Source of the DNA: Chitinophaga filiformis
GTDB lineage: Bacteria > Bacteroidota > Bacteroidia > Chitinophagales > Chitinophagaceae
Direction of reading: 5' to 3'
DNA: 64,000 nt
Assembly: GCF_021646545.1 (NCBI RefSeq)
Contig: NZ_JAKIRP010000010.1
Coordinates: 186,001 to 250,000 of the forward strand
Made by a program: the position numbers and the translations under genes. The notes beneath the pieces are model-generated. The model had not been told where the DNA came from. It worked only from the letters and a program-made list of their open reading frames with translations, and searched no databases. This document shows, in pieces, positions 51,408 through 61,416 of the stretch; position 1 is the stretch's first letter, and every line of letters starts with the position of its first letter.

Positions 51408-52727
51408 ATGATTCAACCGAATATTCCGGAAACAGGAATGCCCCGTGTAGTAATTGTAGGTGGTGGTTTTGGTGGTATCAACTTAGCCAAAAAACTCAAA
51501 AACGCCCCCGTACAGGTGGTAATGCTGGACAGAAACAATTATCATCTCTTCCAACCCCTCCTCTACCAGGTATCTACTGCTGGTCTTGAAACTGATAGCA
51601 TTGCTTTTCCGCTTCGCGGCATCTTTAAACACCAACCCAACTTCTTCTTCCGTATGGCCGAGGTAACCGGTGTACGGCCTGCAGAAAATATCCTGGAAAC
51701 AGGTATCGGAGATCTGCACTACGATTACCTGGTACTTGCCACAGGTAGCACCACCAACTTCTTTGGTAACAAGATCATTGAAGAACATGCTATCGGCATG
51801 AAATCGCTCATCGAGGCGGTGCAGATCCGTAATTATGTGATCAAACAATTTGAGGAAAGTCTGCTCCTGGGGGACGAAGAGCAGATCAAGTCAAAACTGA
51901 ACTTTGTAATGGTGGGCGGAGGTCCTACCGGTGTTGAGCTGGCAGGCGCTTTCGCGGAACTGCGTAAATATATAATGCCGAAAGATTACCCGGAACTGCC
52001 GGTATCTCTGATGAACATCTACCTGATTGAAGGTAGTGGCCGTATCCTCAACGGCATGAGTGAACACTCTTCCCGCAAATCGTTGGAAAGCCTGGAGAAA
52101 CTTGGTGTGAAAGTATTGTGCAATGCTGTAGTGAAAGAATACGATGGCAAGACACTTGTGCTCAGCAATGGCGAAACACTGAAGACCCAGTCGTTACTGT
52201 GGGCTGCCGGCGTAAAAGGTGTGCCGGTAGCAGGGATTCCGCAGCAGTCCATATTACCCAACGGCCGTATACAGGTGAATGAATTCAACCTGGTGAACGG
52301 TACACTCAATATTTATGCTATCGGAGACATTGCCCAGATGGTGAATGATCCGAAGTTCCCGAAAGGTTATCCAATGGTGGCGCAGGTGGCCATCCAGCAG
52401 GGCGGAAACCTTGCAGAAAATATCGTGAAGATGATCAAATCTGCCGGACGTGGTCTGAAAGCATTTAAATACAACGATCTTGGCAGCATGGCTACTATTG
52501 GACGTAATCATGCCGTGGCTGAATTTGCAGGAATGAAACTGAGCGGATTTATGGCATGGATGGTATGGATGGCCGTACACCTTATGAGCCTCCTGGGATT
52601 CAGGAACAAGCTGGTGGTGTTCAGTAACTGGTTCTACCGTTACTTTACTTTTGACCGTGGTACACGTATTATCATTAAACGTGGTGCTGCAAATATTGTG
52701 AAACTCCGCCAGACGGTTGTCAGCTGA
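51408..52727 (+). CDS. ndh: Type II NADH:quinone oxidoreductase-like flavoprotein
   Basis: 439 residues from ATG 51408; an upstream in-frame TTG (51390) is less convincing. FAD site VVIVGGGFGGINLAKKLK, NYHLFQPLLYQVSTAGLE, NAD site LNFVMVGGGPTGVELAGAFA, and the quinone/FAD motif NIYAIGDIAQ then GYPMVAQVAIQQGGNLAENI. The C-terminus has the amphipathic membrane part (FMAWMVWMAVHLMSLLGFRN), consistent with NDH-2 at the inner membrane transferring electrons to menaquinone without pumping. A possible -7 box TAACTTTG lies at 51301-51308. Confidence 0.9.
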   Translation: MIQPNIPETGMPRVVIVGGGFGGINLAKKLKNAPVQVVMLDRNNYHLFQPLLYQVSTAGLETDSIAFPLRGIFKHQPNFFFRMAEVTGVRPAENILETGIGDLHYDYLVLATGSTTNFFGNKIIEEHAIGMKSLIEAVQIRNYVIKQFEESLLLGDEEQIKSKLNFVMVGGGPTGVELAGAFAELRKYIMPKDYPELPVSLMNIYLIEGSGRILNGMSEHSSRKSLESLEKLGVKVLCNAVVKEYDGKTLVLSNGETLKTQSLLWAAGVKGVPVAGIPQQSILPNGRIQVNEFNLVNGTLNIYAIGDIAQMVNDPKFPKGYPMVAQVAIQQGGNLAENIVKMIKSAGRGLKAFKYNDLGSMATIGRNHAVAEFAGMKLSGFMAWMVWMAVHLMSLLGFRNKLVVFSNWFYRYFTFDRGTRIIIKRGAANIVKLRQTVVS

Positions 52728-52740
52728 TCCCGCACAGGGG

Positions 52741-52858
52741 ATTTGTAACACGACATATCATTCGCAGTAATAAAAAGGCTCTGCTTATACAAATGATATG
52801 GATGTGCGGATCTTCAGTGAGGCATTTGTAACGCGACAGATCATCCGCAGTAATAAAA
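52741..52858 (+). repeat. 35-bp direct repeats after the NADH dehydrogenase gene
   Basis: 52741-52775 and 52824-52858 are identical at 32 of 35 positions (ATTTGTAAC-CGACA-ATCAT-CGCAGTAATAAAA). They begin 83 bp apart in non-coding DNA. Confidence 0.8.
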
Positions 52859-52861
52859 GAA

Positions 52862-52896
52862 CAAGGCGTTCATAGCTTGAAACTATGAACGCCTTG
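52862..52896. terminator. Hairpin between convergent genes
   Basis: Perfect 14-bp stem (52862-52875, 52883-52896), 7-nt loop. On the plus strand it is followed by CACTTTTATG, on the minus by TTCTTTTATT; a weak bidirectional terminator. Confidence 0.65.
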
Positions 52897-52912
52897 CACT
52901 TTTATGTTGATG

Positions 52913-54205
52913 CTATTTACGACTTAACATCGAGTTCAGTGTAGTGGTAGTCACCAGTTCATCGGCTCGTCCACCCAACGCGCGATAATAAACTAAGATC
53001 GTATAATTGTTCTCCGTTTCCCACCAGTTGCCTTCTGTCAACTGCGTATCAGGCTTACTGCCGGCAACTGTATTATCCACCAATGTATATACGTAGTTAT
53101 AAAAACCCTGTTTCAAAAACAATGTTCCTTCATATGCTCTGCTGGCGGGATTAAATACCATCTTATTACTATCGTTACACTCATAGTTCGTCAGCTCTCC
53201 CAATATGTACATGTCGTAGCCTGCATATGGCTCGGGAACAGGGAAAGAGAAATGCACAGTCGCATAATCTCCTTCAAAGAAAGGATCGTAATCATCCAGC
53301 GTGGCGAGATAGTACAATCCGTTGATATCTTTGATATACTGGTACATTTTACCGCCTCTTTCAAAGTCGGGAAGGGCATAGACATCGGTATGATCTTTTG
53401 CATACTCTGTGGTCTTCACCCTTTCTGTCTGCAATCGGAAACTTCGGAGATCTATCCAGCGCCACTCCTTACCTGCCGGCATCACACAGTCCACCTCCCA
53501 GTTATACTCCAGCACATTGCCTTTAATGAACAAAGGACGTGGGAATTGGATGGCATTATCCCAACGATAGTTTTGTAAGATGACCACTTTCATCTGATCA
53601 AAGGGGTTTATCACATTCAGTCCGGCGGTATTGACAGAAAAGTTGATCTTCTGGTGTGTCCGGAAGATCTTTGGCGTAACCGGCTGCTGGATAAAACCGC
53701 TTACACTGGCTTTATTGCCTATTACCAGCATACGGCGTGTCAATACCAGTTGATCGGTATCGCTGTCCAGGTAAACCTTTAGCAGATAATTGCCTGACCT
53801 TGTCGGATAACAGTTCTGATTGGGCAGCTGTACGGAATAGTGGGTATATTTCTGTAAAGCGATGCTGGAAAAACGGTAATTCTGTATCCTGTTCTCAGAG
53901 AAGCCCCGCAGGTACTCCACCTGGTTGATCTGTGCCCTTGACCAGTCTGCATTACACAGGACGAACGTGTAAAAGTAGTTCTTCACGTCGTTATCAAGAT
54001 CATCAAAGCTCAATTCCAGCTTTTCATCGCCATTCAACGTAATAATGGGATAACTGAGCTGATCGCCGGCCTGGTTCAGCTTTACCGACCGGATATTACT
54101 GTAGTAAACGTGGTCAGGACCATTGGTATTCTCCTGCGCAGCTACCGGTAGAACGTATGCCAGTAAACATAGTACCGGTATACAGAAGAAGGTTTTTATC
54201 TTCAT
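52913..54205 (-). CDS. Type IX secretion system plug protein (DUF5103)
   Basis: 430 residues with a signal peptide (LLAYVLPVAAQ). The DUF5103 arrangement is clear: VYYSNIRSVKLNQAGDQLSY, LELSFDDLDNDVKNYFYTFV, NADWSRAQINQVEYLRGFSE, IQQPVTPKIFRTHQKINFSV, NPFDQMKVVILQNYRWDNAI. In the T9SS this protein plugs the periplasmic side of the SprA translocon while it is idle. The rest of the T9SS is not in the window. Downstream of it the hairpin 52862-52896. Confidence 0.93.
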   Translation of the reverse strand: MKIKTFFCIPVLCLLAYVLPVAAQENTNGPDHVYYSNIRSVKLNQAGDQLSYPIITLNGDEKLELSFDDLDNDVKNYFYTFVLCNADWSRAQINQVEYLRGFSENRIQNYRFSSIALQKYTHYSVQLPNQNCYPTRSGNYLLKVYLDSDTDQLVLTRRMLVIGNKASVSGFIQQPVTPKIFRTHQKINFSVNTAGLNVINPFDQMKVVILQNYRWDNAIQFPRPLFIKGNVLEYNWEVDCVMPAGKEWRWIDLRSFRLQTERVKTTEYAKDHTDVYALPDFERGGKMYQYIKDINGLYYLATLDDYDPFFEGDYATVHFSFPVPEPYAGYDMYILGELTNYECNDSNKMVFNPASRAYEGTLFLKQGFYNYVYTLVDNTVAGSKPDTQLTEGNWWETENNYTILVYYRALGGRADELVTTTTLNSMLSRK

Positions 54206-54310
54206 AATAGCATTTCAAGTAACCATTAAGGTACTATTTTTTCAATTTGTACCGTGCAGCTTCATTATAAGCGGCCGGCTGTTTATGATTATATTCAATA
54301 CATTTGTCTT

Positions 54311-55543
54311 ATGAATTTGCCATTCTTCATTGCCAAGCGGATTGCCTTTAACCGGTCATCTTCCTTTTCAAAGTTCATTATCAATATTGCTATTGCAGCC
54401 ACGGGGATCAGCGTAGCAGTAATGATACTGGCTGTGGCCCTGGTGAATGGTTTCCAGGAGGCCGTCCAGCAGAAGATATTCAGTTTCTGGGGACATATGC
54501 ACATTACCCAGTTCCAGGCGAATGCCGGTCCGCTGACCGAACAATTTCCCTTTGCCGGAGATAGCTCCATGGTAACAGCACTCAAACAGATAAAAGGTAT
54601 CAATACAGTAAACGCTTATGCCACCAAATCTGCTATAATAAAAGCAGAAAAAGATCTGGAAGGCGTCATCTTCAAAGGTGTTGACCGCCATTACAACTGG
54701 GGGCATCTGCAGCAATTCCTGCAGGAAGGCAGTGTTATCCACTATAACGACAGCAGTTATGCGCCTGAAGTGTTGATTTCCGTCAGGCTTGCGAGAGAAT
54801 TACAACTGAAGCTGCATGATCCGCTTATAATCTATTTTATTCAGGGACCGGGACAAGCACCCAGGGCACGTAAGCTGACCGTCAGCGGCATATTTAAGAC
54901 AGGCATTGAAGAATATGACAAAACGTATGTGCTGGGCGATCTTGAACTGATCCGCAAACTGAATAACTGGGAGCCCGGCAGCGTTGGAGGATATGAGATC
55001 TTCATGGATGATTACCGCCGGTTTGAAGATGTAAGCAGCGCTGCTAATAATGTCATTCCCGCTCAACTGTTCATTCGTTCTATTACTGACATCTATCCTA
55101 ACATTTTCGCCTGGCTGCGTTTACAAAGTAAAAATAAGACCATTGTGCTTGTGATCATGTCCATTGTGGCGGCCATCAACATGGTCACAGCTATTCTTAT
55201 CCTCATCCTGGAGCGGACGAACATGATAGGTATCCTGAAAGCGCTGGGTTTACGGAATCGCAGGATACAGGCAATATTTGTTACTCAGGCGGCTTATATC
55301 GTGATGGCAGGGATTGTACTGGGAAATATCCTGGGTATTGGTTTAGCTATTCTTCAGCAAACCACCGGCCTCTTTAAATTGCCAGAGGAGTCCTATTACA
55401 TGTCTGTAGCAGCTGTTTCCCTCGTCTGGTGGCATATAGCGCTGATTGACGTCGGTACCCTGGTACTTTCTATAGCGGTATTGATGCTACCGTCCCTGAT
55501 TATCAGGAGGATCACGCCTGTGAAGGCGATACAATTTAAGTGA
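54311..55543 (+). CDS. FtsX-like ABC transporter permease (LolC/E-type)
   Basis: 410 residues from ATG 54311 (MNLPFFIAKRIAFNRSSSFS). TM1 at about 20-45 (IINIAIAATGISVAVMILAV), a periplasmic MacB-PCD-like domain (about 50-265), then three helices: LVIMSIVAAINMVTAILILI, VTQAAYIVMAGIVLGNILGI and IALIDVGTLVLSIAVLML. LERTNMIGILKALGLRNRRI is the coupling helix seen in LolC/E. Probable role: lipoprotein export to the outer membrane with a LolD-like ATPase not encoded here. Confidence 0.9.
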   Translation: MNLPFFIAKRIAFNRSSSFSKFIINIAIAATGISVAVMILAVALVNGFQEAVQQKIFSFWGHMHITQFQANAGPLTEQFPFAGDSSMVTALKQIKGINTVNAYATKSAIIKAEKDLEGVIFKGVDRHYNWGHLQQFLQEGSVIHYNDSSYAPEVLISVRLARELQLKLHDPLIIYFIQGPGQAPRARKLTVSGIFKTGIEEYDKTYVLGDLELIRKLNNWEPGSVGGYEIFMDDYRRFEDVSSAANNVIPAQLFIRSITDIYPNIFAWLRLQSKNKTIVLVIMSIVAAINMVTAILILILERTNMIGILKALGLRNRRIQAIFVTQAAYIVMAGIVLGNILGIGLAILQQTTGLFKLPEESYYMSVAAVSLVWWHIALIDVGTLVLSIAVLMLPSLIIRRITPVKAIQFK

Positions 55544-55580
55544 TTGCTGACAACGACATCAACAAAGAAGTCCCTAGCGA

Positions 55581-56327
55581 TCAGACTAACAATCTTCCAC
55601 AGATGATACCGGCTGCGACGCCGGCATTCAGGGATTCCGCTCCTCCCAGTCTTGGGATGGTAATCTTATAGGTACTGGCAGCAATCACGGCTTCACTCAG
55701 TCCCCGGGATTCATTACCGATCAGGATAATGCCTTCTTTTAGTGTCGAAAATTCGGTGATATTCGTGCCATGTAAGGTAGCAGCATAAGAAGGTACGCCG
55801 GCCTGCTTCAGTAAAGTAACGATGTCACTTTCAAGGATATTTACACGGGCGATGCTTCCCATCGTAGCCTGGATGGTTTTCGGATTGTAGGCATCTACAC
55901 AATCAGGTGAACAGATGATCTGACGGATGCCGAACCAGTCGGCTATACGAATGATGGTACCGAGATTACCAGGGTCCTGAATGGTTTCCAGGGCCAGGGA
56001 GACAGTCCCTTTTAAAGCTGCGGGTGTTACTCCGGCAGATCCGGGAATATCCAGCAGGGCCAATGCCTGATTGGGTGTAGTCAGCGCTGACAGCTGCTTC
56101 AGCACACTTTCTTCCACCTCAGTGACCCGTACGGCGGGTGTACGATCCAGTAAAGACCTGTGAGTACTGATCCAGTCGGCAGTTGCATACACCTCCTGCA
56201 CGGGAACGCCTTCCTGCAGAAGCTCCGGAACGATCTTATCGCCTTCAGCAATGAACTGGCCGGATTTTTGACGGTATTTTTTATGCTGTAATGATTGAAT
56301 ATACTTAATTTGCGCCTTCGACAACAT
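55581..56327 (-). CDS. TrmH/SpoU-family RNA methyltransferase
   Basis: 248 residues. N-terminal substrate-binding part (about 1-95), SPOUT domain with motif 1 LETIQDPGNLGTIIRIADWF, motif 2 GIILIGNESRGLSEAV and motif 3 ITIPRLGGAESLNAGVAAGI. Likely a 2'-O-ribose methylase of 23S rRNA or tRNA; target unknown. Confidence 0.95.
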   Translation of the reverse strand: MLSKAQIKYIQSLQHKKYRQKSGQFIAEGDKIVPELLQEGVPVQEVYATADWISTHRSLLDRTPAVRVTEVEESVLKQLSALTTPNQALALLDIPGSAGVTPAALKGTVSLALETIQDPGNLGTIIRIADWFGIRQIICSPDCVDAYNPKTIQATMGSIARVNILESDIVTLLKQAGVPSYAATLHGTNITEFSTLKEGIILIGNESRGLSEAVIAASTYKITIPRLGGAESLNAGVAAGIICGRLLV

Positions 56328-56436
56328 AGAGCCAAACCTACATGAATTCTTTTAATCGGCAAAGCCACGCGGACTGGCCTCTATGGAAATAAACAGAAAA
56401 CAAAGCTTCTAACTATTAATAATTGTATTGACTCTG

Positions 56437-58869
56437 ATGCAGCAGCGGCCACATAGTTCCCTTATTATTTATCTGAACTATATAATCATCCTGATGACCA
56501 CACTGGCGCTGGCTGCTTGTTCCAATACAAAATACCTGCAAAAGAATCAGGTGCTTTATGTGGACAGCGACGTGGACGTGAAAGGAGAAGCATCTACTGC
56601 TGAAAAACAGGATATCCGCGCCTCACTTACTTCCAAACAACTAATGCTGCAACAGTCCAATACTTTGTTTATGGGTACCCGTTTCAAGGTATGGCTCTAC
56701 AACCAGAAGTACAATGAAAAAAAGTCCAACTGGTTCTGGAACCTGATGCTGGCGCCCCGCAACCTGGAAGAACCGGTGATCTATGATTCTACCAAAACCA
56801 AAGAATCTGTCAAACGCATGGTCAGCTACCTGAATAACCAGGGCTATTTCTATGCTACCGTCGATTACGAGGAGTCCATCAAGCGGCAGAAAGTCAATGT
56901 CACCTACAAGGTCAATACCGGTAAGAACTTTGTGATCAACAAGATCCGTTATGAAATACCGGACACCAATCTGCTGAAACTGGTCAAAGAAAACGAGAAA
57001 CTCGCGCACATCAAGTCAGGTATGGCTTACAAACAGGAGGCACTGGGCAGTGAGCGTGAAAGACTGATGCGCGTGATACGCAATGCAGGCTATTATAAAT
57101 TTGACCGCAATGCAATCGAATTTGAGATCGATACCCTTCATAAAACGCTGTTCCGCAACCTCATGAACCCTTTCGAGGGGATCGTTAACGTGTATAATGA
57201 GCGTAAGGGGCAGGACAGGCCGAAAATGGATATCACCATCAAGATCTGGAATCCGGAGGACCCTTCCCTCCATTACGAGCAGTATACGCTCGACAGCATT
57301 ATTGCCTATCCCGATTACCCGGTGTATGGCAGTACCGCCGACTCCCTGTTCAAAACTACGCAGCGCCGCGACCTGATCATCCGCTATCGTCAGGACATCC
57401 TGAAGCCGGCCGTACTTTACAGGTCAGTTCTCCTGAAAAAGGACGAACGGTTTTCCCAGCAGCGTACCAACGATGCCATCAGCCGTCTCTATGACCTGGG
57501 CGCCTGGCAGTTTGTAAACCTGCAGTACAGGGAAAGCAAAGACAAACCAAATACGCTGAACACTTATATCTTCATGACGCCCAAACGCCGTCAGGAGATA
57601 GGTGCCAACTTTGAGGTCAGCACCAGCTCTGACTACCTCGTGGGTAGCGGTGTCAGCCTGAACTACCGGCATCTGAATATAGGCCGTTCAGCTACCCAAC
57701 TAAATATCAGCCTGAACACCGGCGTTGAGCTCATCCGCACCCAGGGCAACTGGATGTTACAGTCGCAGGAAATAGGCGGGCAGGTCAGCCTGATATTTCC
57801 GCGGTTTATTACTCCTTTCCGTATTGCCCAGCGCAACCGGTCTACCGTGCGTACGAGGCTGACAGCAGGGGTCGATTATCTGACCCGTTCTGCCAAATTC
57901 TATATCTCCAACGTGAATGCGTCTTTCGGATATGAGTGGAATCAGAGCCTTTATAAACGTTGGATCGTCAAACCGATCTCCCTCAACTATGTGGGGGTAA
58001 ATCTGAATGCCGGGTTCCGCGATAGTATCGTGAATAAAAATCCTTATCTGAAGAGGAGCTTTGAGCCTGCGTTTATTGGTGGTGAGAATGTCACTTACAT
58101 CTACAGTAACAATGATGTACTGCATCGTAATCATTACTCTTATTTCCGCGCCAATGTCGAAGAGTCCGGTGCATGGCTGAATGGTATCAACAGCCTCTGG
58201 GGTAGCATTTCCGGGAAAGGCACCGATCTGGAAAGCCTGACCAACATGCCGATTGCCAACTTCCTCAAATTAGAGGCTGATTACCGCCATTACTGGACGC
58301 TGACTGATCATACAACGCTCGCTACACGTATTTACGGTGGTGTGGGCATTCCTTACGGCAAATCAGACGTAATGCCATATATCCGCCAGTTTACAGCTGG
58401 TGGCCCTAATAGTATCCGTGCATGGCGGTTGCGTACGCTTGGGCCAGGCACGTTCAAAGATAGCTCCATCACTGCCAGCAATTTCCCTGACCAGACCGGC
58501 GATATGAAGCTTGAGGGCAACATTGAATATCGTTTTGATTTATTACGCCTGTTCAATGGTAGTATCAATCTTAAGGGTGCGACATTCCTGGATATCGGGA
58601 ATATCTGGATGCTGAAGAAGGATACTGTTCGTCCGGGCGGTGAGTTCAGGTTGCAGAATCTATACCGCGATCTCGCAATGGGTACCGGGGCTGGATTAAG
58701 ACTTGATTTTTCTTTCTTTTTGATAAGGCTGGATTGGGGTGTACCTATCAAGGTACCGTATTTTAAGGGAAATAAGAGTGGATGGTATTTGAGTCAGTGG
58801 CAGCTGGGCGATGCCACCTGGAGGAGGAATAATATTATTTGGAACGTGGCAATAGGATATCCGTTCTAG
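56437..58869 (+). CDS. TamL: lipidated TamA-type outer membrane assembly protein
   Basis: 810 residues from ATG 56437. Lipobox TTLALAACSNTKYLQKNQVL gives a lipid anchor, which separates the Bacteroidetes TamL from TamA/BamA. POTRA-like repeats at about 30-400 (KVNVTYKVNTGKNFVINKIR, RVIRNAGYYKFDRNAIEFEI). The C-terminal Omp85 barrel includes NFEVSTSSDYLVGSGVSL, GGPNSIRAWRLRTLG (the conserved Omp85 loop) and ends WNVAIGYPF with terminal Phe. Works with TamB to insert proteins or move lipids at the outer membrane. Confidence 0.92.
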   Translation: MQQRPHSSLIIYLNYIIILMTTLALAACSNTKYLQKNQVLYVDSDVDVKGEASTAEKQDIRASLTSKQLMLQQSNTLFMGTRFKVWLYNQKYNEKKSNWFWNLMLAPRNLEEPVIYDSTKTKESVKRMVSYLNNQGYFYATVDYEESIKRQKVNVTYKVNTGKNFVINKIRYEIPDTNLLKLVKENEKLAHIKSGMAYKQEALGSERERLMRVIRNAGYYKFDRNAIEFEIDTLHKTLFRNLMNPFEGIVNVYNERKGQDRPKMDITIKIWNPEDPSLHYEQYTLDSIIAYPDYPVYGSTADSLFKTTQRRDLIIRYRQDILKPAVLYRSVLLKKDERFSQQRTNDAISRLYDLGAWQFVNLQYRESKDKPNTLNTYIFMTPKRRQEIGANFEVSTSSDYLVGSGVSLNYRHLNIGRSATQLNISLNTGVELIRTQGNWMLQSQEIGGQVSLIFPRFITPFRIAQRNRSTVRTRLTAGVDYLTRSAKFYISNVNASFGYEWNQSLYKRWIVKPISLNYVGVNLNAGFRDSIVNKNPYLKRSFEPAFIGGENVTYIYSNNDVLHRNHYSYFRANVEESGAWLNGINSLWGSISGKGTDLESLTNMPIANFLKLEADYRHYWTLTDHTTLATRIYGGVGIPYGKSDVMPYIRQFTAGGPNSIRAWRLRTLGPGTFKDSSITASNFPDQTGDMKLEGNIEYRFDLLRLFNGSINLKGATFLDIGNIWMLKKDTVRPGGEFRLQNLYRDLAMGTGAGLRLDFSFFLIRLDWGVPIKVPYFKGNKSGWYLSQWQLGDATWRRNNIIWNVAIGYPF

Positions 58870-58950
58870 GCAAGCCCGGGCGCAATACACCAATAGAGCC
58901 GGGCGTCGGCCGCGGTTTCAGGCGGGACTGCTGGCGGTGCCAGCAATCTC

Positions 58951-59643
58951 CTATTTCTTCACAACATTCTTCGCTTCCTCAATAAACTGCTCAATATCCC
59001 AGGCATCCTGCAGTTTAAACTCTCCTATTCTTGTACGGCAAAGACTGCTCATATAGCCCCCTACCCCGAGGGCGGCGCCGAAATCATTTGCCAGGGAACG
59101 GATGTAGGTACCGGTACTGCAGACAACACGAAAGTATACTACAGGCATTTCTATTTTAGTGATCTCAAATTCCTTAATGAAAACGGTGCGGGGTTCCACT
59201 TTTACCTCGACTCCCTTGCGCGCCAGTTCATAAATGGGCTTACCATTCTGTTTGATGGCGGAATGTATTGGAGGAAGCTGTTGCTGCTCGCCAAGGAACT
59301 GGCGGGTAGCATCATGGATCATCTGTTCCGTGATGCCGTCCAGTGGCTTGAAATCAGTAGGTTCCGATTCCAGGTCGTAGGTGGGAGTGACAGCACCTAT
59401 AGTGAAAGTACCGGTGTATTCTTTCTCCTGCGCCTGGTATTCGTTGATCTTTTTTGTCATTTTGCCTGTACAGCAGATCAGTAGTCCTGTAGCCAGCGGG
59501 TCCAGGGTACCGGCATGACCGGTTTTTGCCTTTGTCGTGTTCCTGATCTTTCTTACGATATCGAAAGAGGTCCATTTCAAGGGCTTGTTGATAAGTATTA
59601 CCTGTCCTTCTTCGTAAATGTTTTTTTCTGCTGTCTGATTCAT
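58951..59643 (-). CDS. truB: tRNA pseudouridine-55 synthase
   Basis: 230 residues from ATG 59643; the longer open frame to 59736 overlaps the neighbouring divergent gene's leader. GQVILINKPLKWTSFDIVRK, catalytic Asp in HAGTLDPLATGLL, YTGTFTIGAVTPTYDLES, and RVVCSTGTYIRSLANDFGA. Shorter than E. coli TruB, missing the extended C-terminal PUA domain. Forms pseudouridine 55 in the T-loop of tRNA. Confidence 0.96.
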   Translation of the reverse strand: MNQTAEKNIYEEGQVILINKPLKWTSFDIVRKIRNTTKAKTGHAGTLDPLATGLLICCTGKMTKKINEYQAQEKEYTGTFTIGAVTPTYDLESEPTDFKPLDGITEQMIHDATRQFLGEQQQLPPIHSAIKQNGKPIYELARKGVEVKVEPRTVFIKEFEITKIEMPVVYFRVVCSTGTYIRSLANDFGAALGVGGYMSSLCRTRIGEFKLQDAWDIEQFIEEAKNVVKK

Positions 59644-59746
59644 CCCGCAAAGATAATAGAAACCCGGAATGCAGCGTTCATCCTGTGATATACCATACTG
59701 GTTTAAAATATGCGCTTTTTCACTATTTTCACGCAATTTTCATAAT

Positions 59747-60544
59747 ATGTCTTTAATACAACACAGCAACGCGAATGTCAGATATCAGCAACAGGTGGAT
59801 AATTCCATTAACTATGTGCTGCCTTTTATAGATGCAGCCATGCCGGTGACGCCCGATCTCCGGATAATGGAAATAGGCTGTGGTGAAGGAGGCGTATTAA
59901 TACCTTTCCTGGAAAGAGGTTGTCATTGTGTAGGTGTAGACCTTTCAGACGATAAAATTGCGCTGGCACATGATTACCTGAAACAGTATGTTGACGCGGG
60001 TAACATGCAACTCATCAACAAAAATATTTATGATGTTGATTTCCTGGGTGAGTTTAAACATTCTTTTGATCTCATCATTCTGAAAGATGCCATCGAACAT
60101 ATACCTGACCAGGCAAAGATCATAGGGTATCTGAAAAATTTACTGACGCCGCGTGGGCAGGTTTATTTCGGATTTCCACCCTGGTATATGCCACATGGCG
60201 GCCATCAGCAGACATGTGAGAGTAAAGTACTGAATATGATGCCTTATATCCATTTGCTGCCTAATCCGCTCTACAGGGGCGTTTTGCGTGCATTTGGAGA
60301 GCCACCGAATATCATTGCAGAGTTGATGGAGATCAAGGAGACAGGGATCTCTATTGAACGTTTTGAACGTATCGTGAAGGAACAGGGATATAAGATCACG
60401 AAGAAACAATTCTACCTGATCAATCCTATCTATAAATACAAATTTGGGTTGAAACCCCGCTTGCAATGGGGACCTGTGGCTGCAATACCTTTCGTGAGAA
60501 ACTTCTTTACGACCTGTGTTTACTACATGATCAAGGCGCAGTGA
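59747..60544 (+). CDS. Class I SAM-dependent methyltransferase
   Basis: 265 residues from ATG 59747 (MSLIQHSNANVRYQQQV); the open frame from 59669 codes for low-quality residues. Motif I LRIMEIGCGEGGVLIPFLER, motif II VGVDLSDDKIALAH, motif IV FDLIILKDAIEHI, typical of Rossmann-type SAM methylases. The C-terminal half has SPWYMPHGGHQQ-like text. Substrate unknown; resembles UbiE/COQ5-type or sugar/lipid methylases. Divergent from truB by 103 bp. Confidence 0.88.
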   Translation: MSLIQHSNANVRYQQQVDNSINYVLPFIDAAMPVTPDLRIMEIGCGEGGVLIPFLERGCHCVGVDLSDDKIALAHDYLKQYVDAGNMQLINKNIYDVDFLGEFKHSFDLIILKDAIEHIPDQAKIIGYLKNLLTPRGQVYFGFPPWYMPHGGHQQTCESKVLNMMPYIHLLPNPLYRGVLRAFGEPPNIIAELMEIKETGISIERFERIVKEQGYKITKKQFYLINPIYKYKFGLKPRLQWGPVAAIPFVRNFFTTCVYYMIKAQ

Positions 60545-60586
60545 TGAGAGATGATATCATGTGACCTTACGAAGATCACTCAGGAT

Positions 60587-60634
60587 ACAATAAAGGAAAA
60601 GCTCCCGCCAAGGCAGGAGCTTTTCCTTTATTGT
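60587..60634. terminator. Long perfect inverted repeat between convergent genes
   Basis: Arms 60587-60605 and 60616-60634 match perfectly over 19 bp, with a 10-nt loop. Both sides are A/T-rich outside the GCTCC core, so it can terminate in either direction; genes end at 60544 (+) and 60673 (-). Confidence 0.85.
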
Positions 60635-60672
60635 ATAATATCGTTTTGACTATTGTTCTTCACCCGAATAGC

Positions 60673-61407
60673 TTAGTCATTGTTCCAGATCTCCCAACTC
60701 GCTTCTGCCTGTAATATCAGCATTTCGTGACCATTCTTGATTGTCGCGCCCCTGTCTGCACCTTGTTGCAGGAAGGCTGTTACAGCAGGGTTATAAATCA
60801 GATCGTACAGGAGATGCTTATCGGTCAATTGCTCATATGGTAATGCAGGAGCTGCGTCCACATTGGGATACATGCCTAAAGGCGTTGTATTAACGATCAG
60901 TGTATGAGATGCCATAATGGAAGCATCGAGTTGTTCATAAGAGATCGAATCAGCAGCAGCCTGCCGGCTGACCAGCTTATAGGGAATGTTCAGGCTTTCC
61001 AGCACATACTGTACGGCTTTGGCAGCGCCACCGGTACCAAGCACCAGTGCCTTATTATGGTGAGCTTTCAGCAAAGGTTCCAGCGATCTTCTGAAGCCGA
61101 TAGCATCGGTATTGTAGCCTACCTTACGTCCCTCTTTAAAGCGGATACAATTGACAGCTCCTATTTGTGCGGCAGCGGGACTCAATTCATCCAGGTAAGG
61201 CATCACGGCCTGCTTATAGGGAATGGTAACGTTCAATCCCTGCAGGTCAGGATATTGGGCAATCAACGCAGGTAATCCGGCTATTTCCGGTATAGGGAAG
61301 CTCTCATACATGCAATTCCTGATACCCTCACGGGCAAATTTCTCGGCAAAGAAACCTTTCGAGAATGAGTGACTAAGTGGATACCCAATAAGACCGTACA
61401 CCTTCAT
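60673..61407 (-). CDS. aroE: Shikimate dehydrogenase
   Basis: 244 residues. Substrate site YPLSHSFSKGFF and LNVTIPYK with the catalytic Lys, then NTDAIGF; NADP fold LVLGTGGAAKAVQYV. It ends HEMLILQAEASWEIWNND. Reduces 3-dehydroshikimate to shikimate. 9 bp after the phosphosulfolactate synthase-like gene, so co-transcription is likely although the pathways seem unlinked. Confidence 0.96.
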   Translation of the reverse strand: MKVYGLIGYPLSHSFSKGFFAEKFAREGIRNCMYESFPIPEIAGLPALIAQYPDLQGLNVTIPYKQAVMPYLDELSPAAAQIGAVNCIRFKEGRKVGYNTDAIGFRRSLEPLLKAHHNKALVLGTGGAAKAVQYVLESLNIPYKLVSRQAAADSISYEQLDASIMASHTLIVNTTPLGMYPNVDAAPALPYEQLTDKHLLYDLIYNPAVTAFLQQGADRGATIKNGHEMLILQAEASWEIWNND

Positions 61408-61416
61408 AAAAATGGA

